Below are positions 1-11,535 of a stretch of 64,000 nt of DNA, piece by piece. Within the stretch, counting starts at the first letter, position 1; every line of letters starts with the position of its first letter. Under the pieces are notes generated by a model that was not told where the DNA came from, did no database searches, and saw only the letters and a program-made list of their open reading frames with translations. The stretch is from Nelumbo lutea (taxonomy: Eukaryota; Streptophyta; Magnoliopsida; Proteales; Nelumbonaceae), in the NCBI GenBank assembly GCA_022828595.1, contig JAKGHH010000002.1:85218076-85282075 (forward strand). The letters are read 5' to 3'. The translations under genes were made by a program, and so were the position numbers.

Positions 1-320
1 TCTTGAATCTGAATTAAATAATTGTTAAGCTCATCGAGTTTGCAGGCAGAATTCTTGTTTCATGTGTTATCTTGATTTAATTCATGTATTACCATGTGGG
101 TCCCACCTTGGACCCAAGAGAGGGGTGCTTACCCCTTCCCTCTCCCATCCGAGACCTATTCAGACTGGTTTAACTGGTGCCTTGGGCTATTGGAGTCACT
201 ATTGAACCAAAACAATTTTGATACTATTCTCGGGGTTTCATCACCTCCATTTCCTAATCTGATGGGTGGCGACTCCATTCCCAGCCCAAGTGGCAAATGA
301 GCCATTTTTTGATGCTCACA

Positions 321-351
<31 letters not shown>
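321..351. repeat. (ATT)n microsatellite
   Basis: About ten uninterrupted ATT units are read directly. On the minus strand this gives a run of Asn codons in a spurious frame. Confidence 0.95.
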
Positions 352-352
<1 letters not shown>

Positions 353-544
353 GTGGGTCCACATAGTGCTTCACGTGTGGGTCCACGTGGGCTCTCAATT
401 GTCATGATGTGGCATTTTTCCTTAAAATGTATAGTATAATATGTTAAAAGCATTGTATATATGTATGAGTGAAGTGAGGGCTAAAATTGTTATTTGTGTC
501 AATATAAGTGCTTAGAAACATAATAGGTGATTTGGTAAGGGGGT

Positions 545-665
545 CACTAAACAACATTAAGTGGTTGTTAAAATAAGTACTTCTAAGAAGTGCTTCTAGG
601 AAGTATTTTTTGAATCTACTTCTAACAAGTACTTTTAACAACCACTTAATCATCAAACAGGGCCT
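545..665. mobile_element. Small foldback MITE-like element
   Basis: The left arm ATTAAGTGGTTGTTAAAA (from about 558) and the right arm TTTTAACAACCACTTAAT (to about 649) are near-perfect reverse complements. They are separated by AAGTACTTCTAAGAAG-type sequence that is itself partly palindromic. The right side runs into AACAGGGCC, an end type common in plant MITEs. The outer ends and a target duplication could not be fixed. Confidence 0.45.
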
Positions 666-1506
666 AAGGAGAGATGAGAGAAGGGGGAATGGGAGAAGGA
701 GAGACTTCTGACATGGGACTTAAGCGCTATATAATATAGTATAGATAAATAGCTCTATAATATATGCTCGTATAATGTAGTTACTTATAATGATTTTGAT
801 TTAATTTTGATCTGATGGCTAAGATTTCTCAATCAAGGTTATTATTTGGAAATGAAGTGGACTCCAATAGGGTTAAATAGTTATTACTCTAAAGGAATTA
901 AGATTTTGGGTTATTATGTGAAAGCTTTTTAAAGGCCAAGGGTAAATCATCAATAAACTAATTTTAAATAAAATGAAGAGGCGAGAACCAAATTTGAACT
1001 CAAGAACAAGATAAAGCAAATTTTGCAAGTATTCTCTCAAATTTATCCTTTTTCCTACTAGTGGAAAACAAATGCATTTTGTAAGATTACAATGATATCC
1101 CTTTGTTTTATTCTATCTTTTGCAATTTTTCATTTTTTTGCCTTTTGCAAAAGTATCTTTTGAACCGAAACTCTAATAGAATTATCCATTCATTGAAGTT
1201 AAACTATTGGTGTGTTGTGATAGGAGTGAAAAAAAAGAGAAAAATGAGTAAGGGCATTTTTGACATATAAATATAATATTTATTAAAATGATAAATTTTC
1301 TTGTTAGGATTAGCTTTCTCATAATAATGGTGCATATGGGCCACAACGCTTTTTTTAATTATTTATTTTTATTTTTTGAGTCCCTTAGGTTAAGATTCAT
1401 TCAACTCAAAAAATTACGTATCACTCCCCTGAAGATCTACAATGAGTTGCCTCCCCTCCATTGGAAGTAAGTTTTGGGGCTAAAAAAAGTAGATCAACAA
1501 TGAAGG

Positions 1507-2232
1507 TGTAGGTAAGGTGGTGTCTAGGTTAGGGAGGTGGTCTCTTTGAAGGACAAAGGAAGGCCGAGAACTGGGAGGTTAGGGTAAAGGGAAGTAATGG
1601 GGTGGTTGAGTGAGGAGATCAGTGATAAGGGTAATCAGTGATTGGATATGGATGGTTTTTGCTGTGAGAAGGATTTCTATTTATGGGGAAGATACCGAGA
1701 TCCTGAAAGGAAGGAGTTAAAGGTGTTTGTTTTCTAATAGGAAAGGGAATATTTGATTCGTTGCCAATCATTAAGGAGCATTGCTGGGGTTTTGCCATAT
1801 GTCCCTCATGCTACTACCCTTTTTTGCGCCTTGCTTAACTGACGTGGCACTAGCGATAACATTGTTTGGCAAATGATGTCTTATTAGACTTATGTGGCAC
1901 CTTGTCACATTCAACACTTTGAAGTTTCACGTATAGGTAATATCTGGGCCCGATTCTTAACGAATAGGGATCCTACAGCGGTTGAGGGTTTATCTCGGGC
2001 TTGGGTGCGTGTGAATCCGTATCGTAGGTTCAACCTGAGTTTGCTTTGGGCTTGTGCTAAGAATTGGTTCATTGCAAGCATGTGATGAACCACAGGTCCA
2101 TCATAGACCTATGATGAACCATGGGTTCATCACAGAGGAAAGATGGGCTGCAGGCTAATCGTGAGCATCCATGTGGTATCAATCTAGTGTTTACTGTGCT
2201 CTGAAGGACTGAGCGAGCACTATGCGCCTACA
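1507..2232 (+). mobile_element. Solo LTR of the TGTARGTA...CTACA family
   Basis: The 726-bp unit begins TGTAGGTAAGGTGG and ends TGCGCCTACA, matching the ends of the LTRs at 4296 and 7077. A 5-bp target duplication GAAGG lies at 1502-1506 and 2233-2237. It shares with the LTR at 10325 the stretch TTGAAGGACAAAGGAA and the GGTTTTGCCATRTGTC phrase. The inverted GATGAACC/GGTTCATC units near 2080-2140 recall the GTTCATCGCA units of its relatives. A single LTR with matching flanks implies loss of the internal part by LTR-LTR recombination. Confidence 0.8.
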
Positions 2233-2237
2233 GAAGG

Positions 2238-3300
2238 AGGGGGAACCATCACTCTTTATGGCCAGTAACGTGTAAAAATGAAATTATGTGATAAGGGGTC
2301 ATTAGAATTATCGAAAGATAAAGGGGATGAGTTTTTATATAATAACCAAAAACTTATTTAAATGTTGCGATAATATGTGAGACATTTTACTTAAACTAGT
2401 AAGTGTGCACATGCTTTGGGCATAGCAATTCTAAATGATGATAATGATAGTAATAATGTATACAAAATTTTTTATATATAAACTTTATGTGTTTTTTTTT
2501 ATTTTTCTTTATATATTTTTTGTTTTCTATTACTAATCAGGTGTAGATTGCAAAATCCAAATCTGATTACATAAATGCCTCATCCGAATATGTGATTATC
2601 GGATAAAGTTGTGAAGTTTCAAATATCATTGATAGGCCTACCTACTTGGTTAAATTCTTCTTTTTGTAATGTTTTATATTATTTGCTTATCTTTTTTTTT
2701 TGTTCATTTATTAGAGGGAATTAAATGAGGTGAAAAGTAGTAGTTCACTTTACAATTTAATCTTCATGCTTAAATAGAGACTAGATTAAAAAATGAGTAC
2801 TTTAGTCAAAAGAAAGTTCCACAATCTTATTCATATTTTTAATAGTAGTGTAAATATAGAATTATAGATGTGTTCAATTTTTTTCTGTAATTGTTTTTGT
2901 ATATCTATGTGTGAAAATAATTTTGATATGTCACACTTACTTTTTCGTTTAATATGATAATGTGCTTGAATGTTATTTCTTGCAAAATTTATGTATTTTT
3001 ATATTTTATGAAGTTTTATTATTTATTTATGAGATTAAAGTTTAACACATTTGATCCAAAAGTTGAACTATTGATCTTTGCCAAATAGTAAAATAATTTC
3101 ATTTTTGGTCAGTTCTAAATTTTGTATTTCATTTTCACTATCAATAAAAATGATTCTTGTTTATTACACTTATTTTTTTATTTTGATTATTAAAAATATC
3201 ATAAATTTGTCTACTTTTCTACTTTTTAAAATTTTATATTTATTTTTATTTTAAAAAATTTAGGGAAAATTCCCAATTAGTACCCTGTACTTTGGGTTGT
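2238..3300. other. AT-rich intergenic DNA, nothing recognised
   Basis: Strongly AT-rich sequence with long T runs and no coding frame or repeat structure that I can identify. Confidence 0.6.
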
Positions 3301-3778
3301 CACTTTGGTCCCCAAACCTAAAATGTGACAATTCAATACCTGAACTTTCAAAACGTGACAATCCAATACTTGCCATTAACTATTAGTTAATATGTCATAA
3401 AGTGACATTTTAAAAAGACACAAGTGCCCTTCGAGTGTCATCTAATTTTCTTTATCAACCATCTAAACGTTGACAAAAAATTAACAATCCCAAATCCTTG
3501 CTTCTTCCATTCAAGAAAGTTGGGGTTACATTTGAGTGGGCATTCTGGTGACCCTAACTTTCTTGAATAGAAGAGGCATGGGTTTTGGAATATTAATTTT
3601 TTTGTCAATGTTTGGGTAGTTGATAAAGAAAATTAGAAGACACTCGAAGGGCATTTATGTCTTTTTAAAGTGTCACTTAATGACTAATTGACAACTAGTT
3701 AATGGTAGGTATTGGATTGTCATGTTTTGAAAGTTCAGGTATTGAATTGTTGCATTTTAAAGTTTGGAGACCAAAGTG
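3301..3778. mobile_element. Long foldback element, arms about 235 bp
   Basis: CACTTTGGTCCCCAAAC at 3301 pairs with the end GGAGACCAAAGTG at 3778, and pairing continues inward nearly to the centre at about 3540. Matched segments include TTCAATACCTGAACTTTCAAAA with its complement near 3730, AAAAAGACAYAARTGCCCTT with its complement near 3655, and CAAGAAAGTT with AACTTTCTTG close to the centre. A transcript would fold into a very long hairpin. No clear target duplication was found. It is probably a non-autonomous DNA transposon of inverted-repeat type. Confidence 0.8.
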
Positions 3779-4290
3779 TAAAGACTAAGGTCGCTACCCT
3801 TGACGAGTTACAAAACCAAGAAGATAGTGCTTTCCTACTACTCCAGTTCATTGGTTGTTGCAGCATTATGTTGTTGTCAGTTGTTCTTTGAAAGAGTTTC
3901 TTCATTTTGGGATGACAAGCCACACCTGTTGAATGGGCTAGAATGATGCCACAACGTAGCTCCCAAAATCATGTAACATGCCCAAGGAATTAACAGAACT
4001 TGAGCTCCAAGCTGAAAATGGCACAACTCGATTCATGAACTCAATGTAGGTCAAACTTTGTAAGAATTAAACCTTGATGATTTGCACTCCAATGGATTAA
4101 TTGAATCTAAGTGGTCTACAACTACTAATCACTTAAAAGACTAGTTTTTTTTTTCTAAAAAAACTCAAAATAAAAGAGAGAAAAAGAATCTCCGTTCAAC
4201 CTTAGCCAAACTAGGGTTTTGGGAGAACTATTCTTAATGATATTGTTATTTCTCAACTCCCCTACATTGTATCTTATATAGAGTTAGACA
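3779..4290. other. Intergenic DNA, nothing recognised
   Basis: No coding frame or repeat recognised. It is the left flank of the LTR element at 4296 and continues, after that element, at 7786. Confidence 0.5.
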
Positions 4291-4295
4291 CCTAG

Positions 4296-5006
4296 TGTAA
4301 GTAGGAGGTGACCAGGCAATGTGGAAATGGTCTGTCTCCAAAAGTCCAGAGATGGCAATGGGAAAGAAAGAGGACATGAGGAAGAGAGAAGGAGAGAGGA
4401 GAGAAAGAAGAGTCTCCTATGAGAAACCCTTGGTCAAAGTTGCATATTGTGTTGTCTACTAGGGAAGAATTTCTCTCCCCCTATTATAGAGAGAAAGTTG
4501 AGGCTATCAAGGAAAAAGTTATTTCTTGTTAGGAAAGAGGATCTTTTCTATTAGGAAAGCAAATCTTTCTTTTTGTTTTACTATTAAGGGAACATTATTA
4601 GAGAATCCTATTCCTTACCGATTCTCTCCATATGTGACCCTATTATACTGACATGGCGCGAGTGACATTGTTCGGTGGGCGTACTTTCATTAAACCTGCA
4701 TGTGTAATTTAAAGACACACGTGTAATTGTGATTCCATAGTTTTATAATGGTCTCAGGTTCATCGTAACTTTGCACGCATTCGAAATTCATCGCGAATCC
4801 ACGCGCATCTTTTATAGATCATCGTAGATTCACGTTAGTCGATGTTCATCGCAGCCTGTTTTGAGTATGAGTTCATCGCAATTGCAGATCTGCGATGAAC
4901 TTATTGCAAATGTGCGATGAGTTATGAATTCATCGCAAGCATTCATGTAGCATTGGTTTGACACCCTTTGTACTTTGATGGTCTTACCGACCACTATGTA
5001 CATACA
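4296..5006 (+). repeat. 5' LTR of the 4296-7780 element
   Basis: About 711 bp, TG...CA bounded and collinear with 7077-7780. Between 4757 and 4940 it holds about eight copies of a GTTCATCGCA-like unit in both orientations. These include an exact 10-bp inverted pair at 4871-4880 and 4891-4900. Confidence 0.85.
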
Positions 5007-5214
5007 TTAGCCCCTGCTTATGTTTGCTTCGGGGTTTTGCGATGGGGCGATGTTGCATTAGGTCTGGTGATTGTTCCTATTCTTAACGAGATGCTCTATA
5101 AACTTTGCATGCGGAAAAATTTTATTTGTGTATGTTTGGTAGCCCCATGCTCATTGTGGTATTCAACTTAGTAATGTTCTTGGATGGGAATCAAGAGTTT
5201 TTTGTTTTGTGATT

Positions 5215-5443
5215 CAGCCCCTGTCTTTTTGACAAGGTATCGTGTTGACTCGTACTTACTTTCTGGGTCATCAGAATTTTTGAAGATGTAAGTGACGAGA
5301 AAATCATAGGAGAATGTAGGTATAGTTCAATGGTTTTTGTACTTTATCCCCCGTATTTCTTGATAGAAGTCATTGTATCAAGAAACAAGTGAAATGAGTA
5401 GTTGACTATTTTAATGTTCAGCCCTCCCTGTATCTTGATAGAA
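5215..5443 (+). repeat. Diverged AGCCCC-type internal repeats
   Basis: Three units share the frame AGCCCC-TGTMTYTTGAYA: near 5215, 5345 and 5419. The same unit recurs in the relative at 10325 (11163, 11287, 11360, 11449, 11514). Spacing is roughly 65-130 bp. Function unknown. Confidence 0.55.
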
Positions 5444-5502
5444 TGTCTTCTATCGAGAAACACTTAGGTGAGGTTTGCTAGGTGTGTGTCCTTCATCTTA
5501 AA

Positions 5503-5637
5503 ATGGTTAAGGCCAGTCTCTCGAAGTCTATTGAGAATCTGGAAGCCCTCATGGAGGAGTGTGGTCGCTAGTGGAATGTAGTGGCTGGATACGAAGTGAA
5601 GGCGAAGGATTTGATGGACTTCGAGGCGCACGAGTAA
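5503..5637 (+). pseudogene. Short broken coding remnant
   Basis: A frame of 45 codons begins ATG GTT AAG GCC and ends TAA, with one in-frame TAG at codon 23. The translation is rich in Glu, Lys and Leu (for example SKSIENLEALMEE), as in a helix or coiled coil. The position inside the element is comparable to the tail of the captured gene at 10912-15540, which also ends in a Lys/Glu-rich segment, but I see no clear homology between the two. It is too short to name. Confidence 0.3.
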
Positions 5638-7076
5638 GGCTTTTAGAAAATAAAGTTGATATGAAGAAGGATTGGGTTTCTATGTGAAAAAACACGTAGT
5701 CACTCATTTTGTAAATCACATTTATGAAAAGAATAGATGAAATTTTTGTCTTATGCTAGTGTCCAAGTGCTTTGATTTATTTTGCACTAGTTCCTTTATC
5801 ACAGTGCTAGTGGGCTATCGGCCTTGGCGTATTATGTTTGGGTTTTGACGCATAGTGAACTTAAACGTAGAGGAAAGTTTTCCCATTACATTAGAGCTCC
5901 ATATTAGAGAGCCTTGACAACGAATTCCAAGAGAATTTCATTATTCATCAAGAAATTTTTATTTTGTAATAAAGCTTTATCGCATATTAGTTTGTAGGAA
6001 GGAGTCTGAATCAAAGTTATGTGTAATGGGCTTGGAAGTCGTGTGGTCTGTGAATTTTATCGCAACTTGCAAATGTCAAATGATTTGGTCATTTTGTGCA
6101 TTCCACCACAAATAAGTGCTTTTCGTAAGTATTCTATAAATTAATTGAGAATCATTGTGATTATAATCGGCCTTTAATTGTGAACTACTATAGAAAAAGA
6201 AAATCGTGTGTGCTCCTTAGTTTGGAGGCTCAGCGTAAGTGTTAAACGTCGTTGAGAAGTAAGTGTCCACTAACATTAGAAGGGACTTCGTAGGATTTTA
6301 GGTAACATCATAAATAATTCAAGTATTTTAGAGTTGAGAACCTCTTGGACTTTGTTGTAATCAAGTATAGGCATAGTGAACTTTGTTGCAGATCGTTAAA
6401 GAAAAATGAACAGTGTAATTCCAACATCTGAGATACTATTAGGTGCAAAGGAGTTATCCAAAATAATGTTATGTAAATAAGTAGATAATTAATGTGTTCA
6501 TAGAAAGGGAAGTTGAATTACTTTGTATGGGAATGCAATTTTATGCAAGGATCGAGGGTTGTCGTGTCTTGAGACAATGAGGCCTTTCTCGAGCGATACA
6601 ATCAGGGTTTAGTCGGTGTAAATAATTAGCATAAGTCAGAGTTTCATCGCAACCATGTCAACTTGCCCTAAGGGTTAATTATGAGTTTTAGACTTCTGTT
6701 ACCTTTGTAGTAAGGCTTTGGTCATCGCATGAGAAAATTAGTCGAGCTCTTTTAGCGCAAGTAAGATATCAACAGTCGGAATAAGTTATTGCTCCAAAAA
6801 GTATTATAGTTTACGTGTGAGATGGTTTAATTTTGTTCTCCCTTGGACCATTGCATTTATAAGTTGAACAAAGTATCTGTACTTGTAAGTTAGGCAAAGA
6901 TCATTCTTGATGTCGCTGAAGCTTCCATGGGGCTGCCAAGGGATGTGAGTGTGCATGGGGATGCCAGGGAATCTGAGTGCAAGCTTGAGGTTGCCAAGTG
7001 AAATGACTGTACCTGGGGTTGCTAAGGCCTTCCTAGGGTTGCCGGGGAATTTGGGTGCAAGCTTGGTGTAAGTAGG

Positions 7077-7780
7077 AGGTGATCAGGCAACGTCGGAATG
7101 GTCTGTCTCCAAAAGTTCGGAGATGGTGACGGAAAAGAAAGAGGACATGAGGAAGAGAGAATGGGAGAGGAGAGAAGGGAGAGTCTCCTGTGAGAAACCC
7201 TAGGTCAAGGTTGCATATTGTGTTGTCTACTGGATAAGAATTGCTCTCCCCCTTTTATAGAGAGAAAGTTAAGGCTATCAAGGAAAGAGTTCTTTCTTGT
7301 TAGGAAATAAGATCTTTTCTGTTAGGAAAGCAGATTTTTCCTTTTGTTTGATTATTAAGGGAATATTATTAGAGAATCCTATCCCTGATGGATTCTCTCC
7401 GTATGTGACCCTATTATACTGATGCGGTGCGAGTGACATCATCGTTTGGTGGGTGTACTTTCATTAAACCTGCATGCATAATTTAATGACGCACGTGTAA
7501 CTATGATTTCGCAATTCTGTAATGGTCTCAGGTTCATCGCAACTCTACAAATGTATGAAGTTCATTGCAAATCCACACACATCTTTTATAGATCATCGCA
7601 GATTCGCATTAGCCGGTGTTCATCGCAGCCCGTTTCGAGTATGAGTTCATCATAATCGCAGATCTGTGATGAACTTATCACAAACGTGCGATGGGTTATG
7701 GATTCATCGTAGGCATCCATGTAGGGTTGGTTTGACACCCTTTATACTTTAATGGTCTTAGTGATCACTATGTACCTACA
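7077..7780 (+). repeat. 3' LTR of the 4296-7780 element
   Basis: 704 bp, TG...CA bounded and followed by the target duplication CCTAG at 7781. It is collinear with the 5' LTR, including the pyrimidine-rich block, the CTTTTATAGAGAGAAAG segment (a possible TATA region near 7253) and the TTCATCGCA-type units between 7530 and 7710. Confidence 0.85.
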
Positions 7781-8054
7781 CCTAGAGTCTTAAAAGGCGT
7801 TTCCTAATGTTTTCCAATTATTTTGGAGAGTTTCTAACTAGATAAGATTTTAATCTAATTAAGAGTTGGAGAGAATAAAGCTATTTTATAATTCAACCTA
7901 AGAATACCAACAACTTAACCTCATAATCAAACTAGGTAGCCTACTAGTCAAACTTGCCTTGTTAGAATACTACTGTCAGTATTGTTGCTTGGTCCCCTCT
8001 CCAACCCATTCCTCACACTTGAGATGCTTGACCAAACTTCACAATTCTCTCCAG

Positions 8055-9930
8055 TGAAGGGAAGAGATATCCATCGTATGGACGTCCGAATCTTGCGGAA
8101 TAGAATAGGCGAATTTCAAAAATTTCTCTCCATCCTACTGGGAATCGTATTTCCTATTCTAGAAAAATCATATTTTTCAATGATCAATCTTGAACCAAGA
8201 ACCGAACCAGATCTGAACAAAAACCAGTAGGAAAGGGATATACCTGATACGGAGAAACAATATTTCCCAATAGAGGTGTTCACACTCAAGGAAGGAACCA
8301 AAGACTACTCCCACTGAAGATGGCGTAGTGCAAGATGGAGTAGAATCAGTAGTGTTCTTCCCAAGAACCTGATCCTTTGCAAGAATCAGCAGACAGCTTC
8401 CTATCAGTCCCTTCACAAGAAACTGATATCAAGATCTAATCTTGATCACTCCCATTGAGAACAGGAGATCGAACTGGCAGATATGGCGGTAGTAGGAAGG
8501 AGGTGAGAAGAGAGATTTAGCGCAGTAAAGCTGAATTCTCTCTTCTGTAATTTCAGCTCTGAAGACAGGATGTGAAGTTGTATCTTCTAAAGGCTGCCAC
8601 CCCCTCCTCCTTTTATAAGCTTAAAGGGATCAGCTCCTAATCCCATTAGGAGTTGCTGATCCAAATCATAATTGGATCAGAATTCCCTTTAAGTGATAAG
8701 GTTTACCCTTATCTTATCTGTAGAGTGGATTAGCCTTCTCCTAATCTCATTAGGAGGTTTTCATATCTGAATCACATTTAGATCTAGACTCTCTGAGTGG
8801 ATAGGGTTAAGGCCCAATCCTATCTACTAATCCAATCTCAGAATTCGCCCCTTATTTAACTGATCAAATTAGCCCAGTTCGAAATGGGCTTTAGGCCCAA
8901 TAAGGTTATGTGCTCACTTAGCCTTCCAAACTGCTGCCCAGTTGGGTTTTCTTGTATGGCATGGGACCCAAACATTGATCTACACATCAGCCACAAGGGT
9001 TCAGCCTAGCCTTTGTTACAAGGCTTGGCCGAATACACTGTTATGGACAGTGCACCCCCTGAAACCCATCACATGGGCTCTATGGGCCCAACACTTACCC
9101 TAACTGGTCCTTGGGCCAAGCCACCTTGTAACACCCAGGGACTGTGGACAGATGCAAGATTATCCCATCAGGTATTACCCTCAATATTCTTACACTTAAC
9201 CTCTCAGCCCATAATGATCATACACTGCCTGACAAGAGAGGACCTCTCCCTTGGCTGCAAGGAACAGTGTTGCACTCTCTACTCACACAGATCCCAGGAA
9301 TTCAAACCTTTTGCAAACGTTTAAAAACCGTAATATATACTTTTATTTTGCAAAACAAATCTCAATGATTGAAATTGACTGCCAGGAGTCTTGGTTTCCA
9401 TCAGAGAGAGTGCATCCCCGATCATTACCTTTGTCCGACAAATGGGCTGATCATGTCACTATGATCACCCACTCAAATGAGTTCTCAGACTGTCCCAACA
9501 TACCCAGGTTTTAACCCCGCTAAGGATCTCACTGATTAGCATATCAAGGACAACCCAATCCGACACCTAGTGTAGTATCATAATCGAGTCTAGGGGTCAG
9601 GTGTAACTTTCCAGTTTTGCCCATCAATCTCCAAGGTCCAGGGCACTACTGAAAATCTGGTCCGGTTCAAAAATTCAATTAATCCTACACTGCATGTACC
9701 TCGGGTCTCACCCTAGTGGCAAAGACAGGCCACCCCAACCGACTTGGCGGCACATCAGTGTCAGCCTTGTCAGGATAGGTCTCCCCAGATCGACCCACTA
9801 GCTGTGAACGTTCTAAACTAACACAAGTCTCATAAGTGTCCAGTTTAAGGGTATTACACAAAAACACACCACATGAACATGAATCAAATATGCACTTTAT
9901 TCATTTACAATAAATGTCATAAGTACATCA
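8055..9930 (-). mobile_element. Copia LTR remnant, minus strand
   Basis: Read on the minus strand this matches the copia LTRs at 36775, 44404, 46566 and 56888. It holds the same segment with TTGGTTCAAG, the (C)TCCTAATGGGATTAGGAG pairs, the ACTGTGGGCARRTGC phrase and the ACTGTTRGAAACC region. The internal end (CA in LTR sense) lies at 8055, just outside AGATATCCATCGTATGGACG, the counterpart of the segment preceding the LTR end elsewhere. Homology fades after about 9930, where the LTR start (TGTTAGACAG) should lie, so the element is truncated or strongly diverged there. No PBS, internal region or target duplication is visible. Confidence 0.75.
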
Positions 9931-10324
9931 AACCAATTTATCATCCTGAACATGTCAAAACCCCAAAAGACCAAATTTTAACTCAAACATCCTCAAACCC
10001 ACCGCTAACATTACAAGATTCCTTGCTAACGGTTACGATTGTGCCATATCACCACACCTATGTCTCGATTAGACTCTGCCATATGAAACAAAACCTTTGA
10101 ACAACTAGTTACACTAAATATTATCCTTAAACTCCTTGATTTCACCATCCATATATCAAAGATTCCATTTTGATAAACTAGATGCTACAACCAAAAACCA
10201 TGACCCAAATATCCTTGACATAACCAAAACCTCCATCAACCCCTCGATTGAAGATCCATCAAATTTCAGACATTAAAGTGACCATTATACCCTTCATATA
10301 AAAAAATTCTGAATAGACTATCCT
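9931..10324. other. Intergenic DNA, nothing recognised
   Basis: Short stretch between the minus-strand copia LTR remnant and the LTR at 10325. No gene or repeat structure recognised. Confidence 0.5.
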
Positions 10325-10911
10325 TGTGAGTAGGGTGGTAAGGCAATGTGTGCGGGGTTTCCTTGAAGGACAAAGGAAAGCCACTAGGGTTTGATTCCCA
10401 CTAGGGAAGGGAATCTTGGATTCAGTGTCAGTTGTCAGGGAACACTACTAGGGTTTTGCCATGTGTCTTATGAGATATCTCAAGGACAAGGTTTCCTTTC
10501 GTCTGAGGGTTCTCATAATACATGTTTGATACTTCCTTTTGCGAGTCTCTTAGACTAACATGGTGCGGGAGACGTTAATTCTTATCTCACGTGTCTTTTC
10601 TAATCCTATTAGGCGTTCTGTCACGCACATTATTAATGAAGCACGTGTTTCTTTGCTTGTTTCTGTCTTGCGATGAACTTGAGCTCATCACAGGCTTGGA
10701 ACTCATCGCAAATTTACAGTGGCTCATGCTCAATGCATGTACACGATGAATCTAAGTTCATTGCAACCTCGTGAAGGATTTAAGTTCATTGCAATCTTGT
10801 GTAGATTCAGAGCTCATTGTAGGTTTGTGCTGGATCTTGAACTTGCCACAAGTACCTTTGTAGTCGCATCCTTTGAGATACTAACGTTGTGGTGATCATC
10901 ATGTACCTACA
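10325..10911 (+). repeat. LTR of the TGTARGTA...CTACA family
   Basis: 587 bp, beginning TGTGAGTAGGGTGGTAAGG and ending ATCATGTACCTACA, close to the ends of the LTRs at 4296 and 7077. It shares TTGAAGGACAAAGGAA with the solo LTR at 1507. Several GCGATGAACT, CTCATCGCA and TTCATTGCA units lie between 10669 and 10830. Confidence 0.7.
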
Positions 10912-11162
10912 ATTAGCCCACCTACTTATTGGTAAGTGGGAGCTTACCAATAAGAATTTGCATTGTTGGGTTTGCTTTGGAGGTTTGTAATAGGGTGATG
11001 GGTATAGAGTACCGTGGGTATTGTGGCACCTTGTGTCTATGATTTTTCGTAGCTTGCAGTGAATGGGGTGTGTATTCGATGTGTTGGGTCTGGTGGTTGT
11101 TCTTGTTCTTGGTTGGGGTGCATGGCAGACTGTGTGCGTAAAAAAATCATTTTGGGTAGGTT

Positions 11163-11535
11163 ATTATCCCCCCTGCTTATTGGTAAGCGCGACATTTCTG
11201 TTTTGCTATATTTTATTGCCATTTGGGTGACAGGGGGGCAATTACATTGGTTATTTGGTCATTTGGATTGGTTGTGCTGATTTTCTCAGCCCCCTTGTCT
11301 TTTGACATGGTGCTTTCTATCGAGAGGTAGTTCAATATTAAGTCGTTTGGCAAAGTTCTCATCCCCCTATATCTCGATTGAAAATAGCTTGTTAAAAGAC
11401 AACTACTGGATTTGTTGACCAGGTAGGATGTTTTGGTAATTTGATTTTTAGCCCCCTTGTTTCTCAATAGAAAATGCTTTGCCAAATACATTTGGTTTTG
11501 TGGTTTTGATTTCCAGCCCCTGTCTTTGGTAGAGT
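11163..11535 (+). repeat. AGCCCC-type internal repeat array
   Basis: Five diverged units start near 11163, 11287, 11360, 11449 and 11514. Each begins with a run of C after AT or AG, then TRTNTYTYGAYWG-type sequence. Unit spacing is 65-125 bp. The same unit occurs inside the element at 4296. Confidence 0.55.

Larger units (their letters stand above)
1..1506. other. Intergenic AT-rich DNA, no gene recognised
   Basis: No open frame here resembles a known protein and I see no splice-structured gene. The stretch holds an (ATT)n microsatellite at 321-351, the phrase GTGGGTCC repeated several times between 98 and 390, and a short foldback at about 545-665. The rest is AT-rich filler up to the solo LTR at 1507. 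Confidence 0.6.
4296..7780 (+). mobile_element. Complete LTR element without polyprotein (LARD-like)
   Basis: Two related LTRs (4296-5006 and 7077-7780), both beginning TGTAAGTAGGAGGTG and ending in TACA, bound 2.07 kb of internal DNA. The whole is flanked by the 5-bp target duplication CCTAG at 4291-4295 and 7781-7785. The internal part shows no gag, protease, RT, RNase H or integrase motif, so movement would need enzymes from elsewhere. Immediately after the 5' LTR comes TTAGCCCCTGCTTA rather than a usual TGG-type primer binding site. The internal region carries repeated AGCCCC-type units near 5215, 5345 and 5419 and a short broken coding remnant at 5503. The LTRs differ by many substitutions, so this insertion is not recent. 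Confidence 0.85.

Noticed and set aside
4757..4940. Short repeated units as a possible CRISPR array
   Set aside because: The units are 10 bp, occur in both orientations at uneven spacing, and lie inside an LTR of a plant genome.
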